A DNA stretch of 64,000 nt from Gilvimarinus algae (GTDB lineage Bacteria > Pseudomonadota > Gammaproteobacteria > Pseudomonadales > Cellvibrionaceae): positions 62,001 to 126,000 of the forward strand of contig NZ_JAULRT010000060.1 in NCBI RefSeq assembly GCF_030518215.1, given 5' to 3'. Made by a program: the position numbers and the translations under genes. Shown one piece after another: positions 35,111 through 44,489 of this stretch. Each line of letters begins with the position of its first letter. Position 1 is the stretch's first letter. The notes beneath the pieces were generated by a model. The model did no database searches. It was not told the DNA's origin and saw only the letters and a program-made list of their open reading frames with translations.

Positions 35111-35134
35111 CCCCGGTAGCGCAGGCTGCCGGGG
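35111..35134 (+). terminator. Rho-independent terminator after xylA
   Basis: Ten-pair stem CCCCGGTAGC / GCTGCCGGGG (one G-T pair) with a GCAG loop, followed by CTTTTTTTA, 20 bases after the xylA stop. Confidence 0.93.
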
Positions 35135-35152
35135 CTTTTTTTATGGTCGACG

Positions 35153-35622
35153 CGTTATCGTTAACATTAATTTTCTGTGTTTAGGCGCCACTCCTTCGCT
35201 CTCGGCTACCATTTTTCTGTATTTTTACTGATAGCGTTAACATTTCCTGGATTTTGACGGGTTGTCGGACTGTTTTGGCTGTCGATGGCTTTGGGGTATG
35301 CCTCTATTCGGTTTGATGTTTGCGCGAGTTCGGCAAGCGGGCTAGCGCTAAGCGGACTAATGAATATATTTAGGCGGCAGCGCCACAGCGTGTGCCTTGG
35401 CAGGGGTCAATAGGGCCTTTAAGTATAAGGCTTTCAATTAATTTTCAACTATCTAATAGTCTCCTTGACTATTTATGGTTTTTGTCTTATAAATAGTTAA
35501 AGCGCCAGCTGTAGATCGCCGCCAGAATGGCTGCCGATGAAAAATTTTGGTTTGATTTATGGTTATTTATCGCGCATTATTTGCAGTGGGTGAAGCGGGT
35601 TACTTAGCTGTTAGCGCTAACA
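35153..35622 (+). promoter_or_regulatory. Cluster of LacI-type operator sites upstream of the TonB-receptor locus
   Basis: TGTTAGCGCTAACA at 35609-35622 is a perfect palindrome, CTGTTAGCGCTAACAG when extended (35608-35623). Three weaker copies precede it: CGTTATCGTTAACA (35153-35166, 11 of 14 matching), TGATAGCGTTAACA (35229-35242, 12 of 14) and a TAGCGCTAA core at 35343. The CG centre and half-site resemble the xyl-box bound by LacI-family XylR regulators in xanthomonads. No LacI gene is in the window. This is the main content of the 870-base gap between xylA and the lipoprotein gene, besides the small frame at 35705. Confidence 0.65.
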
Positions 35623-35704
35623 GTCTTGCCCAGACTGAATAGTGATTTAAGCATCGCCCAGCCACAAAGCTCATGTACTTACATAAATATAAAGAGATCA
35701 TGCT

Positions 35705-35845
35705 ATGACAACTCGTACCCATAGGCCCGGCGCCAAGTCCGGGACCAACACGCTCGCCTTCCCGTTGCTCGGCCTCGCCAGTGACTCAGCTTTTCCCCAA
35801 AAAAACGCTCTGGGTGAAGGTTTGCTTGAGGCATCTGAAGAATAA
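35705..35845 (+). CDS. Possible 46-residue small protein upstream of the TonB-receptor locus
   Basis: ATG 35705 to TAA 35845, starting with MTTRTHRPGAKSG and ending with GEGLLEASEE; AAAGAGA lies about 10 bases upstream. It follows the perfect LacI-type palindrome by some 80 bases and precedes the lipoprotein gene by 119, so it would be the first frame of that transcript. No hydrophobic signal, cysteine or known domain. It could be a leader peptide or remnant, or chance. Confidence 0.3.
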   Translation: MTTRTHRPGAKSGTNTLAFPLLGLASDSAFPQKNALGEGLLEASEE

Positions 35846-35964
35846 GTCCGTTGGATTCCAGTTCACGGTGGTAAGCACGCTATTTAGCTTTCCGCCAAAG
35901 TAGGGCTGCTCAAGCAAAAACAGAATAATTTAAGCGAAAGACTAGAATAATAGAGGGTCTCGTT

Positions 35965-37656
35965 ATGATACAAAAATTGCTGATCGCGTTATGCGTAACC
36001 TGCGCGCTCTCTGCCTGCGGCGGAGACATAGATTTGGGGCCGAATCAGGCACCACCGCCGGACACGGGTGGTGGTGACGGCGGCGATGGTGGCGACGGCG
36101 GTGGCGGCGGTGGCGATTTCGAGCCCGGCGAGCCGCAAATCTTTACTTACATTCCTTTTAATGAACAAGCGCAAGCGGATGCTTGGGCAGGCCGGTGTGT
36201 GGACGGTTGTAATGCCACTGCCTCTGTCAGCTGGAACGGTGCTGAGGAAGTTCTGGCAGCCGAGCCGGTATGGGCCAGCGATAGCGATATGTTGGATGTC
36301 TATGGCGCCGTCGATGAAGTCGACGATATGGAGGGTTCAGCAGCCAGCATTTGGGTGTTCGTTACCGATGAATACGCCAACGACGGCAATATGAGCATGC
36401 ACCTGCTGCTGGGTAACGCAGAAGGGCTGAAGGGCGTAAGCCGCGCCTACCCACCCAAGGCCGGCTGGAACCGCATTGAGATGTGGGAGCTGGCCGCCGG
36501 CACTGGCGAAGTTGTTGAAATTGAGGGCGAAGAGTACATCGATTACGGCACCTTTGCCTGGCACGATGAAGGCTTCTCTCTGCGTGACATCAACGAAGTC
36601 GGTGTGCGTTTTGTCGCCAACGGCAAGGCCCCAGAAGTTGGCGGTCAGCTTTGGTTTGACAATGTCACCATGACGCCGGCTTCAGGCTCCGGCCCGCTTA
36701 TTGTCGGGGCGGATGATCCGGCCTGGACCGTTATGGATGCCACCGATGGCGTGACTGTGCAGCGCGACGATTCCGGCGTTTACTACGAGCCCACTGCCGC
36801 TGATCAGAAGCTGGTTTACCTCCTCGAAGGCCCGGTTGATCTGGTGGGCCGCAGTTTCGATATGACCTTTACGGTCGATCAGGCTTTCAAAGACTCAGGC
36901 GCCGATGTGCAGCCGATTATTCAGCTGAATTTTGGCAGCTACACTGGCGAGTTCAGTTGTTACGTCGGCAACGGCTCGCTGACGGCGGGTGAGCCCTACG
37001 AAGTGAACTGTGCCACAGAAAACGAAGCCTTTATTGCCGAGGAAGGACAGAACATCCGCGTCGGCTTGCAGGTTAAGAACGAGGTTGCTGGCCGCGTCAC
37101 CATTAATAGTATGCAAATCAACATCAATGCTGGCGGCGGCGATACCGGTCCTTTCGAGCTGGTCGCCACTCAGGAAAATGTTGATGCCGGCACTTGGGGC
37201 AATGACAACTGGCAGGGCCTAAACGGTGCGCCGGATCTGTCTTACGACGCCGCGGAAGATGCGCTGCATATTGATCCGAACTGGGAGGCAACCGACAGCG
37301 ACGAGCGCACCATCATGTACGTCGCCGCTGAAGATGAGCTTCCCGACCTCGAAGGTGCCACCGTCGGCGTTGAGCTCTACCTGAGCGACTACTACGTCAC
37401 AGAGAACCCGGGCATGGCCGTGCAGATCTACATCCAGCAAAACAGCGACAGCTACGCTGGCAACTACGGCAGTAACTTCGCCATCAGTGCAGGGGAAGAT
37501 CTCGGTGACGGCTGGTATCGGTTTGAGCGTGTCATGGAAGGTGTTCCAACCGAGCCGTCGGCGCTGCGTGTGGGTATCAAGCTTCAGGGGGCTGGATTAT
37601 CGGCTCGGGAAGAAGCGGCCGACCCCATCTTGCTGCGGAGAATCACCATCGAGTAA
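35965..37656 (+). CDS. Putative surface glycan-binding lipoprotein with three beta-sandwich domains
   Basis: 563 residues. Lipobox LSAC gives Cys18, followed by GGD, then a Gly/Asp linker (about 35-52). Three carbohydrate-binding-module-like segments follow: about 60-235 (WNRIEMWEL, QLWFDNVTMTP), about 240-390 (FDMTFTVDQAF, GRVTINSMQINI) and about 395-563 (GTWGNDNWQGLNGAPDLSYD, VGVELYLSDYY, ILLRRITIE). Each ends with the terminal strand pattern of CBM or galactose-binding folds. No catalytic residues are evident. Directly upstream of a TonB receptor, it occupies the place of a SusD-like surface binder and probably delivers oligosaccharide to it. Confidence 0.6.
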   Translation: MIQKLLIALCVTCALSACGGDIDLGPNQAPPPDTGGGDGGDGGDGGGGGGDFEPGEPQIFTYIPFNEQAQADAWAGRCVDGCNATASVSWNGAEEVLAAEPVWASDSDMLDVYGAVDEVDDMEGSAASIWVFVTDEYANDGNMSMHLLLGNAEGLKGVSRAYPPKAGWNRIEMWELAAGTGEVVEIEGEEYIDYGTFAWHDEGFSLRDINEVGVRFVANGKAPEVGGQLWFDNVTMTPASGSGPLIVGADDPAWTVMDATDGVTVQRDDSGVYYEPTAADQKLVYLLEGPVDLVGRSFDMTFTVDQAFKDSGADVQPIIQLNFGSYTGEFSCYVGNGSLTAGEPYEVNCATENEAFIAEEGQNIRVGLQVKNEVAGRVTINSMQININAGGGDTGPFELVATQENVDAGTWGNDNWQGLNGAPDLSYDAAEDALHIDPNWEATDSDERTIMYVAAEDELPDLEGATVGVELYLSDYYVTENPGMAVQIYIQQNSDSYAGNYGSNFAISAGEDLGDGWYRFERVMEGVPTEPSALRVGIKLQGAGLSAREEAADPILLRRITIE

Positions 37657-37670
37657 TTCTTATGTGATTC

Positions 37671-37700
37671 AAGCCCGGCCCGTTTTAAGGGGCTGGGCTT
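37671..37700 (+). terminator. Hairpin between lipoprotein and TonB-receptor genes
   Basis: AAGCCCGGCCC (37671-37681) pairs with GGGCTGGGCTT (37690-37700), one G-T pair, 8-base loop. No T-tract follows, so it is more likely an RNA-stability element that sets different levels of the two genes than a full terminator. The remaining 240 bases to the receptor start show no gene. Confidence 0.4.
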
Positions 37701-37938
37701 GTCGGGCCAGGGCTCGACTCTTTCAGAGGATCACAGCGGTTAGAGTGTAAAAAGTATACAGAGAACTGGTTTGTAAAAGGCTGTGCACAAGTGAAAAGCT
37801 TACCGGCCTAACCGAAACCAGGAAAGTTCACTAGGTGAGTGTTGACAGGCAGTATCTGCCAAGAGTGAAAGAACCGCTACCGGTCAATGCTGTGTTAGAA
37901 GATAACAACCTTAGATAATAACAACGGGGTAAAGCGCT

Positions 37939-40900
37939 ATGATTTATCGCGACAACACCAAGAAAGTTGTCCCTTTCAAAAAGTCCATGCTCGCAATCTG
38001 TGTCATGGCTATGGGGTCGCCCGCGCTTGCGCAGGATACATCCGAAAACGTAGAGGCTCTGGAAGAGATTGTCGTTAGCGGCACGCGCCAGAACCTACAG
38101 AATGCGCAGGACATCAAACGTGATGCAGACACTTTTGTGGATGCAATTTCAGCTGAAGACATCGGCTCATTGCCGGATCGCAGTGTGCTCGAAGCCATGC
38201 AGCGCATGCCTGGGGTGTCGATCGAGCGCTTCGCGGCCCCGGAAGACCCGGATCACTTCGGGGTTGAAGGCAGTGGCGCCGTTATTCGTGGTATGAGTGC
38301 CACACGAAGCGAATTTAACGGCCGAGATTCATTCACGGCGAACTCTGGCCGGGGCTTGAACTTTCAGGACGTGCCGCCTGAGCTGATGTCTGGGGTGGAT
38401 CTCTACAAAAACCAGACAGCCGACATGATTGAGGGTGGCATTGGTGGCACCGTAAGCCTGAAGACCCGCAAGCCTTTCAATCAGGATGGCCAGATGATCG
38501 CCTTTACCGGCGATGTCTCCTACGGTGATATCGCCGAAGAAACCTCCCCGACCTTTTCTGGTCTCTACAGCAACCGCTGGGACACCGAAAGCTTGGGTGA
38601 ATTTGGTTTCCTGATCAACGCATCTTACTCCGAGTTGATCGGTGAGTCCCACGGTATTCAAAGTGACGCCTTTGTGAAGTACAACGCCGACACCTTGGGC
38701 GCTCCCTCGAGCGTGGCCGATGCCGAAAATCAGGTGTGGATGACTAACGGCTCGAACTTCTTTACCAAAGAAGATGATCGTGTGCGTAAAGGGCTGGCGG
38801 CTTCTTTCCAGTGGGCGAGTCCTGACGACACCCTCGAGGCTACTGCCGAGTTTATTCGCTCCGACGCTCGACTGAGCTGGAAGGAAAACGCCATCAAGTA
38901 TCAAGGTGGCTACGGTGATGAAAACGACGATGGCTCTGTCAGCGAAACCCGTCGCGCACGCCCCTACCCGGGTACCGAGTTTCTTTTTGATGATCGCGGC
39001 ATATTCCAGGCCGGTTACATCACCGATGGTGGTGGTTGGCGCGGCGGTGAGGGTCGTGTACCGCGCTCTTGGTCCGGGGAGGGCGATGTGCCCGAGGATT
39101 ACGTCACCCAGAACGACTACTTTGGTCAAAAGTACCAGGCCGATACGCGCTTTAAAGACACCCATACCATTGTGGACGACGCAAGCTTCAACCTGAAGTG
39201 GATGCCCAATGATGCCTGGGAGTTGGAAGGCGACTTCCAGTATGTGAAAGCCACAACAGAAGATGATGACCTGCAAATTGCCAATGGTATCTATGGTCTG
39301 CAGCAGTTCGACATGCGCGGAGACACGCCAAAGTTGACTGTGATCGAGCCCTGGGACGGTCGTCGTGATGCCAACCCCGAGTACTACGCCGAAGAGTTTC
39401 CCGGTTTCTCCGGTGATCCTGCTGGCGACAGTAACTACTTCCAAGACCCGGACTCCTACTGGTGGCGTTCGGCGATGGACCATTACGAGCGTTCAGAAGG
39501 CGAGTCAAAAGCGGTGCGTTTCGACGCTACCCGCTACTTTGACAATGTGAACTTCTTCCGCTCGGTGAAAGCGGGTGTGCGTTTTGCTGATCGCAATCAA
39601 ATCGTCCGGACTACACCCTACAACTGGGGTCACATTGGTGCAGAGTGGGCGCCAGGTGGTGGCGAGGGCGCGCTTTGGCTTTCCGAGACCGAGGAGCTTA
39701 GTGGCGACTACGAATACATCGATTGGTCTGACTTCCACCGCGGCGGTGTTGCGAATGTGCCGGGCAATGGCTTTTTGTTCGCCACTGAAGACTTCCTGAA
39801 AGAAGTGATTGATGGTCGTACCGTGCCGCAGAACAACCCCGGCGCTGAAGGCGTTTGGGAGCCTGCTAATCTGCGCCCGGAAGTCGGCGGCAACGGTACT
39901 TACTTCTCGGATGCGGAAATCTACGATACAACCGAGACCAACAAGGCCGCATATGTCCGTTTGGACTTTGGCTCTGATGAAACCGCGCTACGCTTCTCCG
40001 GTAATATCGGTCTGCGTTATGTTGAGCTTGATCGCGATGCCATCGGCTCGATTCAGTACCCCGATATGATCGGTCAGGCGTACCCCGATGGCGCTCCCAC
40101 GGATCTTACCGATAGCGGCGCCATTCGCAAGTGGGCGGAAGAGCAGGTGGGTCCTTTCGACCCAGGTTTGTTTGCCAGCGAGCAGGATTGGTTGGACGAA
40201 GTCAATGACCTGATGTCCTACTCCCGCGATGCCAATAACTGGTTGAGTCAGACTGAGCAGGACTTTGGCAACAATGTCGATGAAGCTCAGGAAGACAGCG
40301 CCTCATGGGATGGTTTCCTGCCGAGCTTCAACTTGAAGCTGGAGTTAACCGACGACCTGATTGCTCGCTTTGCGGTCGCCAAAGCGATTGCGCTGCCGGA
40401 TATGTCCGAGGTTCGCAACCAGGCGGTGCTGGGGGCTCAACAGCTGGTGGTGACCCGCGAAACCGATACCAGTGAAATCTCAGAGCCGGGTCCGGTCGAT
40501 GACGGTGTGAACATTCTCGAGGTCGATGATGTGCAGTGGACCGGCAGCGGTGGCAACCCAGGGCTACAGCCCATGGAGTCCATTCAGTACGACGCCTCTG
40601 TGGAGTGGTACTTTGCGCCGGTCGGCTCGCTGACGGTCAGCTTGTTCTATAAAGACCTGAGCAACTTCTTTATCGAAGGGGCGATTCCCCGGACCTTTAC
40701 CAACCCGTCCACTGGCGTTAGCCAAACGGTTGACTTCACCACCACGCGTAACGGTGAAGAGGGCAAAATGCAGGGCTTCGAGATTGCTTACCAGCAGTTC
40801 TACGATATGCTGCCCGAGCCTTTTGATGGTTTTGGTATTCAGGCGAACTACACCTTTATTGATTCCGAAGGTGTGCCCAACTTCACCAGTGACGCTCAGG

Positions 40901-41328
40901 CAACCACTGAGGACGATCTGGATGACAGCGGCCCGGATACTCCGCAGCCCGGTCTGGAAGTGGTGGACCTGAGCTTGTTGGAAGGCTTGCCACTTCGCGG
41001 TCAGTCGGAGCACACGGCTAACCTAGTACTGATGTATGAGAAGAACGACTGGTCGGCTCGTCTGGCCTATAACTGGCGTTCGAAGTATCTGGTAACCACC
41101 CGGGACGTGATCAGCGGCCAGCCCATCTGGAACGATGATGCCGGCTTCCTGGATGGTTCGGTTCAGTACACCGTGAACGACTACTTCACGGTTGGGCTGC
41201 AGGCTACCAACCTGCTGGATACCCAGACCGAAACGTTGATGACTCTGGATGAAAATGGTCGCGAGACCGGCCGCTCCTGGTTCATTAACGACCGTCGTCT
41301 GGCCTTCACGATGAAGTTTGTCTACTAA
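37939..41328 (+). CDS. TonB-dependent receptor (carbohydrate-type)
   Basis: 1129 residues. Signal peptide about 1-31 (MLAICVMAMGSPALAQ), then a TonB-box-like LEEIVVSGT segment (about 41-50), a plug domain (DIGSLPDRSVLEAMQRMPGVSIERF, GLNFQDVPPELMSGVDLYKNQTADMIEGGIGGTVSLKTRKP) and a 22-strand barrel ending in RLAFTMKFVY. This plug pattern is that of the TonB-Xanth-Caul family used for plant glycan uptake. It transports a ligand, presumably oligosaccharides, through the outer membrane. It follows the surface lipoprotein and precedes three halogenase paralogues, after a terminator. Confidence 0.95.
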   Translation: MIYRDNTKKVVPFKKSMLAICVMAMGSPALAQDTSENVEALEEIVVSGTRQNLQNAQDIKRDADTFVDAISAEDIGSLPDRSVLEAMQRMPGVSIERFAAPEDPDHFGVEGSGAVIRGMSATRSEFNGRDSFTANSGRGLNFQDVPPELMSGVDLYKNQTADMIEGGIGGTVSLKTRKPFNQDGQMIAFTGDVSYGDIAEETSPTFSGLYSNRWDTESLGEFGFLINASYSELIGESHGIQSDAFVKYNADTLGAPSSVADAENQVWMTNGSNFFTKEDDRVRKGLAASFQWASPDDTLEATAEFIRSDARLSWKENAIKYQGGYGDENDDGSVSETRRARPYPGTEFLFDDRGIFQAGYITDGGGWRGGEGRVPRSWSGEGDVPEDYVTQNDYFGQKYQADTRFKDTHTIVDDASFNLKWMPNDAWELEGDFQYVKATTEDDDLQIANGIYGLQQFDMRGDTPKLTVIEPWDGRRDANPEYYAEEFPGFSGDPAGDSNYFQDPDSYWWRSAMDHYERSEGESKAVRFDATRYFDNVNFFRSVKAGVRFADRNQIVRTTPYNWGHIGAEWAPGGGEGALWLSETEELSGDYEYIDWSDFHRGGVANVPGNGFLFATEDFLKEVIDGRTVPQNNPGAEGVWEPANLRPEVGGNGTYFSDAEIYDTTETNKAAYVRLDFGSDETALRFSGNIGLRYVELDRDAIGSIQYPDMIGQAYPDGAPTDLTDSGAIRKWAEEQVGPFDPGLFASEQDWLDEVNDLMSYSRDANNWLSQTEQDFGNNVDEAQEDSASWDGFLPSFNLKLELTDDLIARFAVAKAIALPDMSEVRNQAVLGAQQLVVTRETDTSEISEPGPVDDGVNILEVDDVQWTGSGGNPGLQPMESIQYDASVEWYFAPVGSLTVSLFYKDLSNFFIEGAIPRTFTNPSTGVSQTVDFTTTRNGEEGKMQGFEIAYQQFYDMLPEPFDGFGIQANYTFIDSEGVPNFTSDAQATTEDDLDDSGPDTPQPGLEVVDLSLLEGLPLRGQSEHTANLVLMYEKNDWSARLAYNWRSKYLVTTRDVISGQPIWNDDAGFLDGSVQYTVNDYFTVGLQATNLLDTQTETLMTLDENGRETGRSWFINDRRLAFTMKFVY

Positions 41329-41350
41329 GATAGCTTGATCTGAAACGAAA

Positions 41351-41376
41351 AAGGCGCAACTTTCGAGTTGCGCCTT
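41351..41376 (+). terminator. Rho-independent terminator after the TonB receptor
   Basis: Perfect 11-base stem AAGGCGCAACT / AGTTGCGCCTT with a TTCG loop and a T-run (TTTTT) following, 22 bases after the stop. It separates the receptor from the halogenase genes, which may be read through or have their own promoter. Confidence 0.93.
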
Positions 41377-41474
41377 TTTTTATGGGTACCCTGATGAACG
41401 GTTTTGTGGGACGATAACTGTTATGTGCGCTCTAGCCTGTATTCTTCTAAAGCCCAACTCCTGAGGTCAGATCT

Positions 41475-42998
41475 TTGAGCCAGAGAGTTGTCATTGTCGG
41501 CGGTGGTACAGCCGGTTGGATGTCGGCGGCGGCTTTCGCACGCCTGCTCCCCTCGAGTTGTTCAATTACATTGGTTGAGTCCGAACAGATCGGTACCGTC
41601 GGCGTGGGAGAGGCAACCATCCCGCACATTCGCTACTTTAATCAATTGTTGGGTATTGAGGAACGGGAGTTTCTTGCCGCGACTCAGGCGACCTACAAGC
41701 TGGCGATTGAATTCGTTGGCTGGGGAGACAGATCGAGCCGCTACCTGCATCCTTTCAGTGCTTTTGGCAGTGATATCGAGGGGGTGGATTTTCATCACTA
41801 TTGGCTCGCAGCAAAAGAGCGTCTCCCTCACTTGAATCTCGACGCGTTTTCCCTAGCGTCACAGCTTGCCACTAGCGATCGGTTTGCGCCACCACCGCCC
41901 TACGCAGACCTGGGCTACGGCTATGCGTATCACCTGGATGCATCGCGCTATGCGCTGTTTCTGCGCCGCTACGCAGAACAGCGCGGCGTGGCGCGCTGTG
42001 AAGGGAAAGTTGAACGGGTAGAGCAAGCCCACGATGATGGCCGGATCACGGCGGTGACGCTCGAGTCCGGAGCGCGGCTTGAGGGCGATCTGTTTATCGA
42101 TTGTAGCGGCTTTCGCTCGTTATTGCTTGGTAAGACCCTGGGCGTTACCTTTGAAAGCTGGCGGCATTGGCTGCCGTGCGATCGCGCCGTGGCCATGGCC
42201 AGCGATCCCTTGGATCATCTGCCCTCCTATACCCGTTCGACGGCGACCCTGTCAGGCTGGCAATGGCGCATTCCACTGCAGCACCGAACGGGCAATGGGC
42301 AGGTTTACGCCAGCGATTGCGTGAGTGATGATGAAGCCAGTTATCAGCTCGCTCAAGCGCTCAACAGCCAGTCGTTAGGCGAGCCCAACTTTATCCGCTT
42401 TGAGGCGGGGCGCCGCGCACACAGCTGGGAAAAAAATTGCGTGGCGGTGGGCTTGTCCAGTGGCTTTCTCGAGCCGCTCGAATCCACCAGTATTTACTTG
42501 ATACAAATGGCTATTATCAAGTGCATCGAGTTTTTTCCGTTTGCGGGCGATTTCACAATGAGCCGCAAAGCATTTAATCGCTGGATGGAACTTGAGTACG
42601 ATCGCGTGCGGGATTTTCTGATCCTGCATTATCATTTGAACCGACGAAAGGACAGTGAATTTTGGCGAAGCTGTGCCGCGATGTCCATTCCCGACAGCCT
42701 GCGCGAAAAAATAGCACTGTTTCGCGAGTCCGCGATCATCCAACATTACGATCACGGGTTGTTTGCGCAGCCGAGCTGGCTGGCTGTCTACCTGGGCCAG
42801 GGATTGCGCCCGGATAGTGTGGATTCCCGGGCGCTGGCTTATTCACCGAGTGTGATGGTGTCTTCCTTAGAGTCTATGGCTGCGCGTCTCAGGCACCTGG
42901 CTAAGGCGGCGCCCTTGCATAGAGAAGTCATGGGTCGTGGTGGTCTGGCCCGCGAGCTCCCAGCAGCGATGAGTTTGTATGGTGGTGGCCGTGGATAG
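41475..42998 (+). CDS. Flavin-dependent tryptophan-halogenase-like protein (paralogue 1)
   Basis: 507 residues from TTG 41475; TGAGGTC eight bases upstream supports it and no better start exists before the FAD motif. FAD-binding GGGTAGW (residues 9-15), VGVGEATIP (42-50), a lysine (Lys75 in QATYKLAIEF) corresponding to the catalytic Lys of PrnA/RebH, and the halogenase motif WxWxIP as [15 protein letters not shown]. All signatures of an active FADH2 halogenase are there. Such genes often accompany TonB receptors in glycan loci of xanthomonads, caulobacters and cellvibrios; their substrate there is unknown. No flavin reductase is adjacent. Confidence 0.88.
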   Translation: MSQRVVIVGGGTAGWMSAAAFARLLPSSCSITLVESEQIGTVGVGEATIPHIRYFNQLLGIEEREFLAATQATYKLAIEFVGWGDRSSRYLHPFSAFGSDIEGVDFHHYWLAAKERLPHLNLDAFSLASQLATSDRFAPPPPYADLGYGYAYHLDASRYALFLRRYAEQRGVARCEGKVERVEQAHDDGRITAVTLESGARLEGDLFIDCSGFRSLLLGKTLGVTFESWRHWLPCDRAVAMASDPLDHLPSYTRSTATLSGWQWRIPLQHRTGNGQVYASDCVSDDEASYQLAQALNSQSLGEPNFIRFEAGRRAHSWEKNCVAVGLSSGFLEPLESTSIYLIQMAIIKCIEFFPFAGDFTMSRKAFNRWMELEYDRVRDFLILHYHLNRRKDSEFWRSCAAMSIPDSLREKIALFRESAIIQHYDHGLFAQPSWLAVYLGQGLRPDSVDSRALAYSPSVMVSSLESMAARLRHLAKAAPLHREVMGRGGLARELPAAMSLYGGGRG

Positions 42999-44436
42999 TG
43001 CGCCCAATGCTTTAAGGCAATTGGTGGTGGTGGGTCGCGGTTTGATTGGCGCCACCGCTGCGATAACCCTGGCTAAGTTTTTAGCGCCCAGCGGCTGCAA
43101 AGTAACCTGGTTGATACCGCAAGCTTTGCATGAGTGCGACGATCAAGATGTTGAGATGGCCGATCCCGCCCTGAGTCGCTGGCTGGCTATGGTGGGGTGC
43201 CCGGAGCGCGAGTTAATTGATGCTTGCCACGGCCTTTATTCCCTTGGTGTGGAGTACCAATCTGAGACAGACGATTTCTTTTTTCCCTATGGTACTCACG
43301 GTATAACGCCGTCGCCGGCCCCCCTGGAGCATGAGTTTTTCAAGTGTTTTAACGGTGCAGAACAAGCGTCATTTACGCAATGCTTCCTGGCCACTCGCGC
43401 TGCGAAAAAAGGGCGGTTTGATTTTCCGGTTGATGATCCCCGCTCGGTAAAGTCCACCTTAAGATACGGTTTGCATCTCGATCGGGCGGCTTTGGTGGAC
43501 TACTTGCAAAAGTTTGCAGGTTCGCTGGCAGTGCAGTGTGTTTCTTGCGATACCTTGCAGGTAGAAGGGAATGAGAAAGAAGGCATTGCCAGCCTTGTTC
43601 TGGAAGATGGTACCCGGATTGCTGGCGATTTTTACGTGGATGCAACCGGGGCGCGGGCACAGCTACTGCGCGAAGCACTCGCTACTCCTTTTAGAGTGGG
43701 TTCTGATTCCCTCTGGCGCTACCGCTTGAGTTATCGCGAACCGCAAAGCTCTCCCTGGCGGCCGTATGCGCGTATGACACGCGAACGATATGGATGGCGT
43801 CGCGAGGCAGGGCTGCAAAACGCTACGGGCGTCACTGCTTGGTTGCAGAGTCCATCTGAGCTAAACGCTCTTGAGCAGCAACTGAAAGAATGTGGCACGC
43901 GTTATTGGGTTCAACCGCTAGAGACGGGGCGCTGCAGCCAGGCATGGCGCAGCAATTGTCTCGCATTGGGCCAGGCGGCAGCCCAGCCAGGGGAGCTGCT
44001 GTTGTCGGAGTGGTTCTGGGCGTCGCACTGCCTGCTGTTGTGGCTGGAGTTACTGCCGGATAGAGCGAATCAGCCACGAATTCGGGCTGAATACAATCGG
44101 CGCTGGGAAACCGCTTACGAGCGGTTAATCGAGTTACACTGGTTGCATGCAGGGCGCGCTGAGTGCGATAAAGCTGAGCTTCCGGAGGCGCTGCAGTGGC
44201 GTTTGAATGTCCTGCGCTCGTTTGGGCGTCTGTGGCGCCGTGACGATGAGTTGATGACTGATGAATCCTGGGTTGCGCTGGCCCTGGGCCTTGGCTGGCA
44301 TGCAGAGGGATACGATCCAACCCTGGCGGACATTGGTGTAGAGCCCCTGATGGATAAGCATAGAAAAATATTGCAAGCGCTGGACAAAGTGGCGGAGAAA
44401 ATGCCGAGCTTGTCAGCGGTTATCAAACGGCATTAA
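42979..44436 (+). CDS. Degenerate tryptophan-halogenase-like paralogue 2
   Basis: 485 residues, ATG 42979, overlapping paralogue 1 by 20 bases. The Rossmann glycines remain (VVVGRGLIGATAA) and the order of segments follows its neighbours (ACHGLYSLGVEY, DGTRIAGDFYVDATGARAQLL, SNCLALGQAA), but the lysine is replaced (Ser88 in LYSLG), the VGVGEATIP strand is missing and the WxWxIP motif is absent (WRYRLSYREPQSS in its place). It probably binds flavin poorly or not at all and may be a structural partner of the other two. Could also be an enzyme with changed chemistry. Confidence 0.75.
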   Translation: MVVAVDSAPNALRQLVVVGRGLIGATAAITLAKFLAPSGCKVTWLIPQALHECDDQDVEMADPALSRWLAMVGCPERELIDACHGLYSLGVEYQSETDDFFFPYGTHGITPSPAPLEHEFFKCFNGAEQASFTQCFLATRAAKKGRFDFPVDDPRSVKSTLRYGLHLDRAALVDYLQKFAGSLAVQCVSCDTLQVEGNEKEGIASLVLEDGTRIAGDFYVDATGARAQLLREALATPFRVGSDSLWRYRLSYREPQSSPWRPYARMTRERYGWRREAGLQNATGVTAWLQSPSELNALEQQLKECGTRYWVQPLETGRCSQAWRSNCLALGQAAAQPGELLLSEWFWASHCLLLWLELLPDRANQPRIRAEYNRRWETAYERLIELHWLHAGRAECDKAELPEALQWRLNVLRSFGRLWRRDDELMTDESWVALALGLGWHAEGYDPTLADIGVEPLMDKHRKILQALDKVAEKMPSLSAVIKRH

Positions 44437-44489
44437 AACAGCGTATAGAACATCGGCACACCGATCAGATAAGAGGTTCATAGAGACTA

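Noticed and set aside
35091-35964. Hidden truncated gene between xylA and the lipoprotein
   Set aside because: Six-frame reading gave only the 46-codon frame; the rest is AT-rich regulatory sequence with operator-like sites.
38329-39483. 384-codon minus-strand frame within the TonB receptor
   Set aside because: Shadow of barrel and plug codons; Thr/Val/Gly-rich without structure.
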